Source: Candidatus Nitrohelix vancouverensis
GTDB lineage: Bacteria; Nitrospinota; Nitrospinia; Nitrospinales; VA-1
Assembly (NCBI GenBank): GCA_015698305.1
Contig: CP048620.1
Span: forward strand, 1,328,557 to 1,392,556
Direction: 5' to 3'
DNA length: 64,000 bases
Below are positions 17,863-26,476 of the stretch, one piece after another. Under the pieces are notes generated by a model that was not told the origin of the DNA, searched no databases, and saw only the letters and a list, made by a program, of their open reading frames with translations. The position numbers were made by a program, and so were the translations under genes. How positions within the stretch are numbered: position 1 is the stretch's first letter; each line of letters opens with the position of its first letter.

Positions 17863-19260
17863 TTAGAACTTTACATCCATCATTACGTAAGCCCAGCTGG
17901 CTTCGTCACGATCTTTGAAGTTCGCAGCCGTACCGCCGCCGAGGAGCTCGCCGCCGAGGTCATCTGCCCAGAAGTGGGAGTAACCGAGGGTGAATCGAGT
18001 GCTGGAGCTGTACTGATGAGCTACCGTGATATCAAGCTCTTCACCGATGTGGGATTCGCCGTTGTTAGCCGCTACAGCAGTTCCGCGGGTTGCATATGCA
18101 TCTTCTGCCGTCCAGAACATATGGAGGTCAGCGTTAACAGTGAGGTCTTTCATCGGGCTAGCCGCCGCTTTAATTGCGAAGTCTTGCAGACCCAAGCCTT
18201 TAACAGCGTCCGCTTGAACAGAAGTTGCGCCGTTTCGAGACGTGGTACCAATGTTCAAGAAGCGATCCATGAAACCGTAGAACTTATGGCCGGTGTCAAA
18301 CAGCGTGTCGAAAGAAGCAACGGTGTCTTCAGCAACGTCGGTTGCATCCGTACCAGAGAGGTAGTCATACCACAAGGTTACTTTTACCGGACCGAGGTCT
18401 CGGCCAACTCGCAGACCGAACATATAAGCCTGACGCTCAGCATCTCCGCCCATCAGGGTGCGGTTACCAGCGTTGGTGCCGTCGCCGAACTGATAGTAGA
18501 ACTCACCGCGGTAGTCAAAGCCTGCGATGTTGCCAGCTTGACGCGCGCCGATCGTTTGCATGTAGCCGCCATCGTTTTGAACTGCGGTTGCAGAACCTTC
18601 GGTGATTACATAGTACAGGGAAAGAGCGCCGCCGCCGATGCCGCGGAAGTTACCCCACAAAATGTGAGCCGCTTGATCGTTGGCGTCGTTGTTTGCTTCC
18701 GTACCATCATCCTGAACTTGGCTGTAGATATAAGCCAGGGTGTGGTCGCCATGGGTGTGGGTCAGGCGAACTGCGTCATGCGATTGCGCGCCTGCGGTCC
18801 AACCCGTGTTGCCGAGCAGTCGATGACCGTCGAGAACAACTTCCTGACGACCGACTTGTACGTCAACCGGCATGTCGTAGAAATTTTTCAGCGTGAAATA
18901 AGCCTGATGCACACCAACATCCGAGAGGGTGTCGTTAGCAACGTTGGCATTACGAGAGCCGCCGTTAGCGTTGTCCTGTGCGCCAGCAGTTGCCGCCGCC
19001 GCCGTGTCGCCAAATCGACCGACGCTTTGGAGCTGGATGAATGCGCTGGTTTTGTCGTCAATGTTTGCTTTTGCATTCAAGCGAATTCGAGTGTTGATGC
19101 TCGAGTCAGCTTTGGTTGCATCATTGAAGTCTCGATCTTGATACTCATATCGAGGACGCAGTTGACCGCTAAACTCAACCCCTGCCGCCGCCGCGATTTC
19201 AGCGCCAACAAAGGTTCCGGCCAACATCATAGCCCCAACCATTAAAAAAGATTTTTTCAT
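17863..19260 (-). CDS. outer-membrane beta-barrel porin
   Basis: A 465-residue protein with a signal peptide (residues 1 to about 26, ending AAAAG). The mature part alternates polar and hydrophobic residues in short aromatic-rich strands, with repeated arginine pairs (QLRPRYEYQDRD, NTRIRLNAKA) and a C-terminal strand ending in phenylalanine, typical of 16- to 18-stranded porins of the alginate-export type. It would form a diffusion channel in the outer membrane. The ATG at 19260 has GGAGG 8 bases upstream. It is a single-gene unit with its own promoter (19358-19386) and terminator, and codon choice suggests high expression. Confidence 0.85.
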   Translation of the reverse strand: MKKSFLMVGAMMLAGTFVGAEIAAAAGVEFSGQLRPRYEYQDRDFNDATKADSSINTRIRLNAKANIDDKTSAFIQLQSVGRFGDTAAAATAGAQDNANGGSRNANVANDTLSDVGVHQAYFTLKNFYDMPVDVQVGRQEVVLDGHRLLGNTGWTAGAQSHDAVRLTHTHGDHTLAYIYSQVQDDGTEANNDANDQAAHILWGNFRGIGGGALSLYYVITEGSATAVQNDGGYMQTIGARQAGNIAGFDYRGEFYYQFGDGTNAGNRTLMGGDAERQAYMFGLRVGRDLGPVKVTLWYDYLSGTDATDVAEDTVASFDTLFDTGHKFYGFMDRFLNIGTTSRNGATSVQADAVKGLGLQDFAIKAAASPMKDLTVNADLHMFWTAEDAYATRGTAVAANNGESHIGEELDITVAHQYSSSTRFTLGYSHFWADDLGGELLGGGTAANFKDRDEASWAYVMMDVKF

Positions 19261-19357
19261 GCTTGTCTCCTCCAAGAAGATGTGTCTGCAAAGTTACTGC
19301 TGTTTATATTTAATGCCTTGATTTGTTTGGGCAAAAATAAACTCAATTTGGTTGAAA

Positions 19358-19386
19358 ATTATACCGTTAGATGCAAGCAAAAGCAA
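19358..19386 (-). promoter_or_regulatory. sigma-70-type promoter of the porin gene
   Basis: On the minus strand TTGCTT (19381-19386) and a perfect TATAAT (19358-19363) are 17 bases apart. Transcription would begin near 19351, giving a leader of about 90 bases. Confidence 0.7.
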
Positions 19387-19440
19387 TATTTTTTTTGCAT
19401 GCAATGGCATATTTTTGCCCTGCCGGTAGGATTGAGCTTT

Positions 19441-21252
19441 TCAATCATTCCAGCGGTACTTAAATAACGTACTGCGTTTTGTTTCTCCGGGAGCGGTTCC
19501 TGTTACAGTGGCCACTACCAAATGCTTCCCTGACTCGCCGTTATCAATCACTTGATAGCCAGCCAGGTACCCTTTTTGCTTTTTGGTTTCGTAAACTTTT
19601 TCGAAACCTTCTCTGGTGGCCTGTAACAGTACCAGACTGCTGTTATTGATAATCACCATGCGGGACAGCAACGCGCCTCCCAAACGGTGATTCTTCGGTA
19701 ACAGCAGATACCGAGACCCTTTATGCCGGATCAACTCCAGCCTGCTACGGTATTGAACCGGCTCGCCTTCGCGGACTATGCCAGAAACATCTTCTCTGAC
19801 GCCAACGCTGATCTGCCGTGGATCATGACCATAGTATTCGTCTGATTTTACAATTAATCTTCCGTCGGAGGAATATACCCTCAGGTGGAAATCATTGTCA
19901 AGAAATAATGTGTCCTTTTCCTTTTTGTTGGTCAGGTGCCCTTGCGTCAATCCATAGAGAATGAATTCGAATCCGTACTTTTCAGGTAGGCGCAACGCTC
20001 CTGCGGGAGCATAGCCGCTCCCGTTGAATTCTAAAATTTCTACGGGTCCGTTGAAGGGGTCGTGAAACCCTGAAGTCTGCGATACCAGTTGCGTGGGAGC
20101 GTCGAGGGGGCGGAGGACGCGATAATAGCGCTTCTCATCCTGCGCCAGCGCGCGGAAGCGGTTGCCGTCCACTTCGAGAATGAAGGAAGCGAGTTTGTTG
20201 TCGGCTTCGGCGCTGACAAAGATTTCGTCGCGTCCGTTCTTGTTGAAATCACCCACGTCCACGCTGATGAAATTCAGCGATGCGTCCGGGGCGTTGAACA
20301 TCGCCAGCTTTTTAAACTTGTCTCCTGACGGGTCGAGAATGATCACGCGCTTGTCGGTGATGACAACGAGATCTTTTTTTCCGTCTCCATTCACGTCGCC
20401 GACATCCAAGTCGAGGATTTCAAGATTGAAGGATTGGCGCGTTTCGTATTCCAGCATTTCTTTGGGCGCGATTTGGCGCTGGGCGGCGACAGGCGGGGCC
20501 TGAACGCGTGGTCTATCGCCTTGCTCGGGCAGTTCGCGCGCAAGGATGCGGGCCTGTTTTTTCACGCTTCCGTCTCTGGCGGAATGCAACTGGTAGTTGA
20601 GCACGGTTTGTTCTTTAACCTGATTCACCTCGGGGACGAGGATGAAGTCGACATCCACTGAAGCTCTCAGCTTTTCCAGATTCCCGGCTTCCAGCAGACG
20701 GGGCAGATCGAGATTGTTTTCCAGCATCCAGAGACCCAGCTCGAAGGTGGAGGTCTCAAAGCGCGGACGTTGCGCAAGGCTTTGTTGCAGGTTGACTTGC
20801 AATTGTTGACTGTCGATTTTTTTCGAACTTCGGTTGCTCGGCGGGGCGATCAGCAGTTTGATTTGCTGGAAGGGCAGTCGGACGCCGTCGCCCGCCAGCG
20901 CCTTCGTCGCCGGGTCCAGCGTGTGGGCCGTGCTGAAGTCGGCGCGCACGTCGAGCAGAACCACTTCTCCGAGATCGGTTTCCTTGCGTCCAATTTTCTT
21001 TTTGGTGACGGGGTGGATGATGTCGTCGCCGTAGCGTATCAACTTCAATCGATCGCCGGGTTTGATGTCCTGCCCGAGTTTGAGATCGAGGATGAGTTGG
21101 TCGCCTTCGACGGAGACGACGTAGCCTTCGCGTTCCGGGAACAGGGCTTCGATCTGCGTCGCCAGTTTGTCCACCGCCGCCCGGTCCTGGGCATGGCTCA
21201 GCGCGGGCAACAAGATCGAGATGAGAATGAAGCAACGCGTTAAAATTTTCAT
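19441..21252 (-). CDS. exported FG-GAP/VCBS-repeat protein with FlgT-like N-terminal domain
   Basis: A protein of about 603 residues with a signal peptide when started at 21252 (MKILTRCF...ALSHA). Residues about 30-120 resemble the C-terminal domain of FlgT (GYVVSVEGDQLILDL, KPGDRLKLIRYGD). A central region has FG-GAP-type calcium-binding loops: DVGDVNGDGKKDL and DVGDFNKNGRDEI, suggesting a partial beta-propeller. A longer frame reaches 21300; no start has a clear ribosome binding site. It lies 58 bases downstream of moeA on the same strand. Function unknown; probably a periplasmic or surface protein. Confidence 0.7.
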   Translation of the reverse strand: MKILTRCFILISILLPALSHAQDRAAVDKLATQIEALFPEREGYVVSVEGDQLILDLKLGQDIKPGDRLKLIRYGDDIIHPVTKKKIGRKETDLGEVVLLDVRADFSTAHTLDPATKALAGDGVRLPFQQIKLLIAPPSNRSSKKIDSQQLQVNLQQSLAQRPRFETSTFELGLWMLENNLDLPRLLEAGNLEKLRASVDVDFILVPEVNQVKEQTVLNYQLHSARDGSVKKQARILARELPEQGDRPRVQAPPVAAQRQIAPKEMLEYETRQSFNLEILDLDVGDVNGDGKKDLVVITDKRVIILDPSGDKFKKLAMFNAPDASLNFISVDVGDFNKNGRDEIFVSAEADNKLASFILEVDGNRFRALAQDEKRYYRVLRPLDAPTQLVSQTSGFHDPFNGPVEILEFNGSGYAPAGALRLPEKYGFEFILYGLTQGHLTNKKEKDTLFLDNDFHLRVYSSDGRLIVKSDEYYGHDPRQISVGVREDVSGIVREGEPVQYRSRLELIRHKGSRYLLLPKNHRLGGALLSRMVIINNSSLVLLQATREGFEKVYETKKQKGYLAGYQVIDNGESGKHLVVATVTGTAPGETKRSTLFKYRWND

Positions 21253-21310
21253 GATCGCGGAGGGCGTCATCATCGTTCTGATAAATGGGGTCGGATTCAT
21301 ACGGCGTCGT

Positions 21311-22531
21311 TCAGGATTGTTCCAGCAGTTGAACGGACACGGTTTCTCCTGCTTCGATGCGGGTCGATTCCAATGGGAAGATCATCAGGCTGTTGGCTTG
21401 CGAGGCGGACTTCAGAATCCCCGATCCCTGCTCGCCCGCAGGCGTCACGGTGTAGCCGTCTTTTTCCCAAGTGGTGATCGAACTGAGAAAATGCTGGCGT
21501 CCGGCTTTTTTGCTGACGGCCTGGCTGAGGCGCGCTTGCACGACGGTTGCCTTCAGATTGGGGTTGCCTGCCATTTTCTTGATCGAGGGGCGCACGAATT
21601 GTTCGAAAGAAACAAATGAAGAGACCGGGTTGCCGGGCAGGCCGAAGACCGGGGTTTCTCCAATGCGTCCGAAGGCCAGCGGTTTGCCGGGCTTCATGGC
21701 GACTTTCCAGAACAACATTTCCTGCCCCATTTTTTTGAGACTGGCTTTCACGAGGTCGTAGTCGCCCACCGACACGCCGCCGGATGAAACGACGAGGTCG
21801 CATTGCAGAGCGGTTTGGAATTTTTCCATCAGATCGGCTTCGGTATCGCGGGCAATGCCGAGGTAATGCGGTACGCCGCCTGCGGATCGAATCTGCGCGG
21901 ACAGCATGTAGCCGTTGCTGTTGTAGATGCAGGGGCCTTCGGGCTGATCGTCGAGGTCGAGAATTTCGTCTCCGGTGGATAGAATGGCGACGGTGGGTTT
22001 TCTGCCGACATAGATTTGCGAGCGTCCGACCGTCGCCATCATGCCGATGTGCGCGGGTTGGATGCGCGCGCCTTTGGGGATCACCACCTCTCCGGCCTTG
22101 ACGTCTTCTCCTGCGTCGCGAATATTTTCATGAAGATCGGCGCGATCCTTCACCAGCAATTGATCTCCGTTGCGATCGGTGTCTTCCTGCATGATTACGG
22201 CGTCGGCCCCGGCGGGAATGGGCGCGCCGGTCATGATGCGCATGGCCTGCCCCGATTTTATGGCGTCGCCCTGCGCGGTGTAGCCGGCGGCGACTTCTCC
22301 AACGACAGTCAAGGGGACCGGGGCCTCCGGCGTCGCCGACTCGATATCGGCGGCGATGAGAGCGTATCCGTCCATCGCCGAATTGTCCATCGGCGGGTTG
22401 TCGCGTCGCGCAACGATATCTTCCATCAGCGTTCTGCCCAGCGCTTCGGTGATGGATATTTTTTCCAGGCCTTTGAATTCGATTCTTGAAAGGATGATTT
22501 CAAGCGCCTCTTCTACTTTGATCGTGCTCAT
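21311..22531 (-). CDS. moeA: molybdopterin molybdotransferase MoeA
   Basis: A 406-residue MoeA of normal length. It has the family hallmarks MDNSAMDGYA, GDAIKSGQAMRIMTGAPIP region and the MoCF domain motif STGDEI with SSGGVSVGDYD and FGLPGNPVSS. MoeA inserts molybdate into adenylylated molybdopterin. Its start overlaps the stop of the fused mobB-mobA gene by four bases, so the two are coupled and supply molybdenum cofactor, in keeping with an organism relying on a molybdoenzyme such as nitrite oxidoreductase (inference). Confidence 0.95.
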   Translation of the reverse strand: MSTIKVEEALEIILSRIEFKGLEKISITEALGRTLMEDIVARRDNPPMDNSAMDGYALIAADIESATPEAPVPLTVVGEVAAGYTAQGDAIKSGQAMRIMTGAPIPAGADAVIMQEDTDRNGDQLLVKDRADLHENIRDAGEDVKAGEVVIPKGARIQPAHIGMMATVGRSQIYVGRKPTVAILSTGDEILDLDDQPEGPCIYNSNGYMLSAQIRSAGGVPHYLGIARDTEADLMEKFQTALQCDLVVSSGGVSVGDYDLVKASLKKMGQEMLFWKVAMKPGKPLAFGRIGETPVFGLPGNPVSSFVSFEQFVRPSIKKMAGNPNLKATVVQARLSQAVSKKAGRQHFLSSITTWEKDGYTVTPAGEQGSGILKSASQANSLMIFPLESTRIEAGETVSVQLLEQS

Positions 22532-23655
22532 TCTTTGGGGTTCTCCTGTTCCCGCCGGACGCGGGCGAATTCATACTCTTCGGGAGTATTGGCGTTCATG
22601 AACTGAGGCCGGGACTCCGGCGCGATTTTGACTTCTTTAAACGGAAACTGGTGAATGATGCGTTTGAGCGACAACTCGCGCCGCGACATGGCTCCATATA
22701 AAGGAGAAATGAATTTGGGTTCGTAGATGGCGCACATCGGTTCGTAACTCAGGTTGCCTTTCTGCACGAAGCAGGTGCCGTAGCGCAGGGGGTCGCGCGC
22801 GTTGACGATGCTGACGAAATTGTCTTCGGTCAGGAAAGGCATGTCGCAGGCCACCACCATCCAGGCTTTGCCGGGGTGACGTCCCATCAGGGTCGCCAGG
22901 CCGCCGACGGGGCCGAGGTCGATATGCTCGTCGTCGATACGCTCGATGTGATTGAGGTGCGAGAGCGTTTCGGTTTCCTGCGAGGCGCGCGATGAGAAAT
23001 AAACTTTTTCGCAATGACGCGACAAGATGTCCGCCATGCGCTCCGCTTCTGATTTTCCATTATAAGTGAGAGAAAATTTGGGCCGTCCCATGCGCTTGCT
23101 CTGTCCGCCGATGAAGACGGCGCCATAAAGCGGCGCGGAGCGCGCTCTGAAATGATCGCGCACAAACTGGTAGATGCCGTCGATGTCGTCGCGGTGAAAA
23201 TGCGGTCGGTTCGCCGCGTCTTTTTCGGGAGCGGTTCCCTGGTGGATCAACGCCTTGATGTTCGGGCTGTCGCTGGGGATCGGCATCTTGCCGTCGGCGT
23301 CGACAAAAACGATTTTATCGTAGGGCGATTTTTTATAGCCTTCGATCAGGATGCAGTCGCATTGCTCCAGCGCGTGCGTGACCGTTTGCTGTTTGAATTC
23401 GTCGTGCGCGACGACGGCGAAGTGGCGCGGATCGTTGATGGCGATGATCCCGGCGCCTGCGTGAAAGCAACGATGGGTGTCTTTGCCTTCCTTGTCCATG
23501 CTGAAGCGATGGGCGTCGTGCTTGTAATAGCCGACCCGCGTTTGATCCGCGTGGAAACGCTGAATCAGTTTTTCAAGCAGGGTGGTTTTTCCCACTCCTG
23601 AAAAACCGGCAAAGCAAAGAAAGGGAGTTTTGAATTGAACCCAGTAATGATCCAT
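22528..23655 (-). CDS. fused MobB-MobA molybdenum cofactor guanylylation protein
   Basis: A 375-residue fusion. Residues 1 to about 170 are MobB, with P-loop GFSGVGKTT (17-25), YYKHDAHRF and LIEGYKKSPYDK. Residues about 180-375 are MobA, a nucleotidyltransferase with VFIGGQSKRMGRPK (GTP and Mg binding) and VACDMPFL. MobA joins GMP to molybdopterin to give the bis-MGD form used by DMSO-reductase-family enzymes; MobB is its GTP-binding helper. Here both are one polypeptide in the order MobB-MobA. It is first in the operon with moeA. Confidence 0.9.
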   Translation of the reverse strand: MDHYWVQFKTPFLCFAGFSGVGKTTLLEKLIQRFHADQTRVGYYKHDAHRFSMDKEGKDTHRCFHAGAGIIAINDPRHFAVVAHDEFKQQTVTHALEQCDCILIEGYKKSPYDKIVFVDADGKMPIPSDSPNIKALIHQGTAPEKDAANRPHFHRDDIDGIYQFVRDHFRARSAPLYGAVFIGGQSKRMGRPKFSLTYNGKSEAERMADILSRHCEKVYFSSRASQETETLSHLNHIERIDDEHIDLGPVGGLATLMGRHPGKAWMVVACDMPFLTEDNFVSIVNARDPLRYGTCFVQKGNLSYEPMCAIYEPKFISPLYGAMSRRELSLKRIIHQFPFKEVKIAPESRPQFMNANTPEEYEFARVRREQENPKE

Positions 23656-23837
23656 TAACAGACTCAGAAAGACGCGCCAAGAGGGGTCTTGTTAACTTCT
23701 TAAAAAATAAATGATTAGCTTATTATTTACGAAGCGGGGGCGCCTGTCAACCATTGGTTTCATTTTTAGGCGTTGAGCGGATTTTGGGTCTGGAGGAAAG
23801 GGGGTCGGGTGTTGCCCTGTTGTCTGAAACTGTTACA

Positions 23838-23853
23838 TTGCTCCAGCTTGCAA
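23838..23853. promoter_or_regulatory. inverted repeat upstream of nirK, possible activator site
   Basis: TTGC and GCAA separated by 8 bases form a short dyad about 80 bases upstream of the putative sigma-54 promoter, the distance where enhancer-binding proteins usually bind. It is short and may be chance. The rest of the 350-base gap 23656-24006 holds the promoter below and no convincing gene. Confidence 0.3.
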
Positions 23854-23931
23854 CGTTTATTTGATTCGGAGTTATTCTGATGTTCTGCGTTTGAGCCTTT
23901 AAGCTGGCGGGTTTTATGGCATTGGAGCGAA

Positions 23932-23948
23932 TTGGTATGGCTTTTGCT
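23932..23948 (+). promoter_or_regulatory. sigma-54-type -24/-12 promoter of nirK
   Basis: TTGG (23932-23935) and TTGCT (23944-23948) place the invariant GG and GC exactly 10 bases apart, the hallmark of sigma-54 promoters. Transcription would start near 23959, 48 bases before the nirK ATG. A sigma-54 activator gene lies just beyond nirK. Confidence 0.6.
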
Positions 23949-24006
23949 TTATGTGAGGGCAGGCATCGTTTTTTTTGAATCATCTATTTTTATCTGGAGG
24001 TAAGTA

Positions 24007-24993
24007 ATGAGAGGTTTGTTTAATAAAGTGACTTTGACCTTAGGCGCGTTTGCGGTTGCTTTTTCAGCTCCGGCTTTGACGCATGCTGGCGACGTGGCGA
24101 AATTGACTCATGCTCCGAATGTTCCGGCGCCGATCACGCGATCGGCTCCGACGACGGTGATCGCGCATCTGGAAGCGAAGGAAGTTGTGGGCGATTTGTC
24201 GGACAAGGTCAAATACAGCTTCTGGACTTTTGGCGGCACGGTTCCCGGCCCCATGTTACGCGCTCGAGTGGGTGACACGATTGAGTTTCACCTGCATAAT
24301 CATAAAGACAACAGTCAGGATCATAATATCGACATTCATGCGGTCAACGGTCCGGGCGGCGGCGCGGCGGTGAATACCGTGAAGCCGGGCGGAGAGAGCG
24401 TGTTCACGTTCAAGGCCAAGGCGGCGGGTCTGTTCATCTATCATTGCGCGGCGGGTCAGATCGTCGATCATATCTCCAACGGCATGTACGGTCTGGTGCT
24501 GATCGAGCCGGAGGGCGGTCTGCCTCCTGCGGATAAAGAATATTATGTGTTTGAGAGCGAGTTCTACACGAACGGCGCGGAAGGCGTGCAAGGCTTCGAT
24601 ATCAACAAGGGTCTGGCCGAGCATCCTGATTTCGTGGTGTTCAACGGACGAGTGGGCGGTTTGATGGGCGACAATGTCCTGACCGCCAAGGTTGGCGAAA
24701 AGGTTCGATTGTATTTCGGAAACATTGGTCCGAACGGGATTTCTTCCTTCCACATCATCGGCGAGATTTTCGACACGGTTTATGTCGAAGGCGCGTTGGG
24801 CGGATTGAAGAATCACGGCGTTCAGACTACGCTCATTCCTTCCGCAGGGGCGACGATCGTCGAGTTTGTGGTGGATGCGCCGGGCGATTACACGCTGGTG
24901 GATCACAGCATTTTCCGCGTCGCTAAAGGAGCGATTGGAGTTCTGGAAGTGGAAGGCGAAGAAAATCCGGAAGTATTCCGAGCCGGTAAGTAA
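24007..24993 (+). CDS. nirK: copper-containing nitrite reductase
   Basis: A 328-residue exported multicopper protein with a signal peptide (cleavage near THA-GDV, residues 26-28) and two cupredoxin domains. Type 1 copper ligands are His106, Cys147, His155 and Met160; type 2 ligands are His111, His146 and His300; catalytic Asp109 and His249 are present. NirK reduces nitrite to nitric oxide in the periplasm. The Cys-to-His spacing (CAAGQIVDH) is shorter than in classical denitrifier NirK, as in some nitrifier-type enzymes. GGAGG lies 9 bases upstream of the ATG. It is a single-gene unit with its own sigma-54-type promoter and terminator. Confidence 0.92.
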   Translation: MRGLFNKVTLTLGAFAVAFSAPALTHAGDVAKLTHAPNVPAPITRSAPTTVIAHLEAKEVVGDLSDKVKYSFWTFGGTVPGPMLRARVGDTIEFHLHNHKDNSQDHNIDIHAVNGPGGGAAVNTVKPGGESVFTFKAKAAGLFIYHCAAGQIVDHISNGMYGLVLIEPEGGLPPADKEYYVFESEFYTNGAEGVQGFDINKGLAEHPDFVVFNGRVGGLMGDNVLTAKVGEKVRLYFGNIGPNGISSFHIIGEIFDTVYVEGALGGLKNHGVQTTLIPSAGATIVEFVVDAPGDYTLVDHSIFRVAKGAIGVLEVEGEENPEVFRAGK

Positions 24994-25015
24994 ACGCCGT
25001 TGTCTGGTATTGAAG

Positions 25016-25048
25016 CGCGGGGGCCTTTGGCTCCCGCGTTTTTTTTTT
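25016..25048 (+). terminator. rho-independent terminator of nirK
   Basis: A GC stem (CGCGGGGGCC / GGCTCCCGCG, one mismatch) is followed by ten T about 20 bases after the nirK stop. Confidence 0.85.
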
Positions 25049-25063
25049 GCGCGATGCGCGACG

Positions 25064-26380
25064 TCAGCAGAGGTCCATGCTTTTCATTTTTCGCCAGAGG
25101 GTGACGCGGTGCAATCCCAGTTCCTGCGCGGCGCGGGTCTGATTGTTGCGGTGTTTTTCCAGGGTCTGGCGGATCAGTTCGCCGGTCAGTTTGGGGCGCG
25201 CTGTGGCTTGCCGCGGATATTTCTCGGCGGCGGCGGGCAGGTGAAAATCCTCCGGTCCGAGGCGTTTGGCCTCGCTGACCACGCAGGCGCGTTCGACGGC
25301 GTTTTCCAGTTCGCGCACGTTGCCCGGCCAGTCGTGTTCCATGAGCCGTCGCAGGGCGGCGCTGGTGACGCCTTTGACGCTCTTCTGGCTGGAGCCTTTC
25401 CAGTGGCTGATAAAATGCTGAACGAGGTAGGGGATGTCTTCCTTGCGCGTTCGCAAAGGCGGTAGCTGGATCGGGATGACGTTGAGTCGGTAGAACAGGT
25501 CTTCCCGAAAACGTCCGTTGCGCACTTCTTCCATCAAATCCTTGTTGGTCGCGGCGATGATGCGAATGTCCACCTTGCGCGTGCGGTTGTCGCCGACGCG
25601 CTCGACCTCCCGTTCCTGCAAGACGCGAAGCAGGCTGACCTGCACCTGCGGACTCATGTCGCCGATCTCATCGAGAAATATGGTGCCGCCGTCGCCTTCC
25701 TCGAAGCGTCCCACGCGGTCGCGCAGGGCGCCGGTGAAAGCGCCTTTGACATGCCCGAACAATTCGCTCTCCAGCAGGTTTTCAGAGAAGGCGGAGCAGT
25801 TGACTTTGATGATGCGGTTCGCCGCTCGCGGGCTTTCAAAATGGATGGCGTTGGCGACCAGTTCTTTGCCGGTCCCGCTTTCCCCCTGCAGCAGAACGGT
25901 GGAATCGTAGGCGGCGATATTTTTAATGGCCTTGAACAATTCGACCATCATCGGGCTTTTGCCGATGATGCTTCGGAAGGAATGCGATTCCTTGAGATCT
26001 TCGCGCAATTGATTGACTTCGGTGGCGTCGGTCATGGCCACCAGCACTTCGCGCTGGTTCTTCGGGCCTTTGTTGATCAGTCCGACATGGAACTCGCCGT
26101 CTCTGGTGACGCCGTCCTTGCGCGTGAAGGGCGAGGAGAACTGGATGGTCTCTGCGGTGTCTCCCGTCTTGGCGGTCATGCAAAGGGCGCAATTGTTCTG
26201 GCAGATGCTGTCGCGAAACAGCGTGATGCATTTCTTGCCGAGCACGTCGTCGCGCTTGAACTGGGTGATCTCTTCTGCGCGTTTGTTGAAATAACGTATG
26301 GTCATGTCCTGATCGTAGACAAAAACGGCTTCGTTCAGAACTTCAAAAATATTATTGATGTAACGGTCTTGTTGGGCCAT
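25064..26380 (-). CDS. sigma-54-dependent activator with cysteine-bearing PAS domain
   Basis: A 438-residue NtrC-family regulator. Residues 1 to about 125 are a PAS domain with four cysteines (51, 60, 64, 67) in the stretch GKKCITLFRDSICQNNCALC, which could hold a metal or redox cofactor (inference). The AAA+ domain has Walker A GESGTGKE (166-173), the sigma-54 contact loop GAFTGA (213-218) and DEIGD. A Fis-type helix-turn-helix ends the protein (NQTRAAQELGLHRVTLWRKM). It converges on nirK, whose upstream region has a sigma-54-type promoter, making it the obvious candidate regulator. Confidence 0.9.
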   Translation of the reverse strand: MAQQDRYINNIFEVLNEAVFVYDQDMTIRYFNKRAEEITQFKRDDVLGKKCITLFRDSICQNNCALCMTAKTGDTAETIQFSSPFTRKDGVTRDGEFHVGLINKGPKNQREVLVAMTDATEVNQLREDLKESHSFRSIIGKSPMMVELFKAIKNIAAYDSTVLLQGESGTGKELVANAIHFESPRAANRIIKVNCSAFSENLLESELFGHVKGAFTGALRDRVGRFEEGDGGTIFLDEIGDMSPQVQVSLLRVLQEREVERVGDNRTRKVDIRIIAATNKDLMEEVRNGRFREDLFYRLNVIPIQLPPLRTRKEDIPYLVQHFISHWKGSSQKSVKGVTSAALRRLMEHDWPGNVRELENAVERACVVSEAKRLGPEDFHLPAAAEKYPRQATARPKLTGELIRQTLEKHRNNQTRAAQELGLHRVTLWRKMKSMDLC

Positions 26381-26476
26381 TTGATGCGATTCGGTCTGAA
26401 AGTGAGTGTTGCAATGACTGTTGCATTTAGTGTTGCGCTTAGTATTGCATCAATCCTTGCGATTGTTAAGACTTTT

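Noticed and set aside
17974-19245. 423-residue open frame on the plus strand opposite the porin
   Set aside because: It mirrors the porin in reverse, has no ribosome binding site or domain, and the porin has signal peptide, promoter and terminator.
23747-23983. 78-residue minus-strand frame upstream of nirK
   Set aside because: No ribosome binding site or domain, and it covers the sigma-54-type promoter and dyad.
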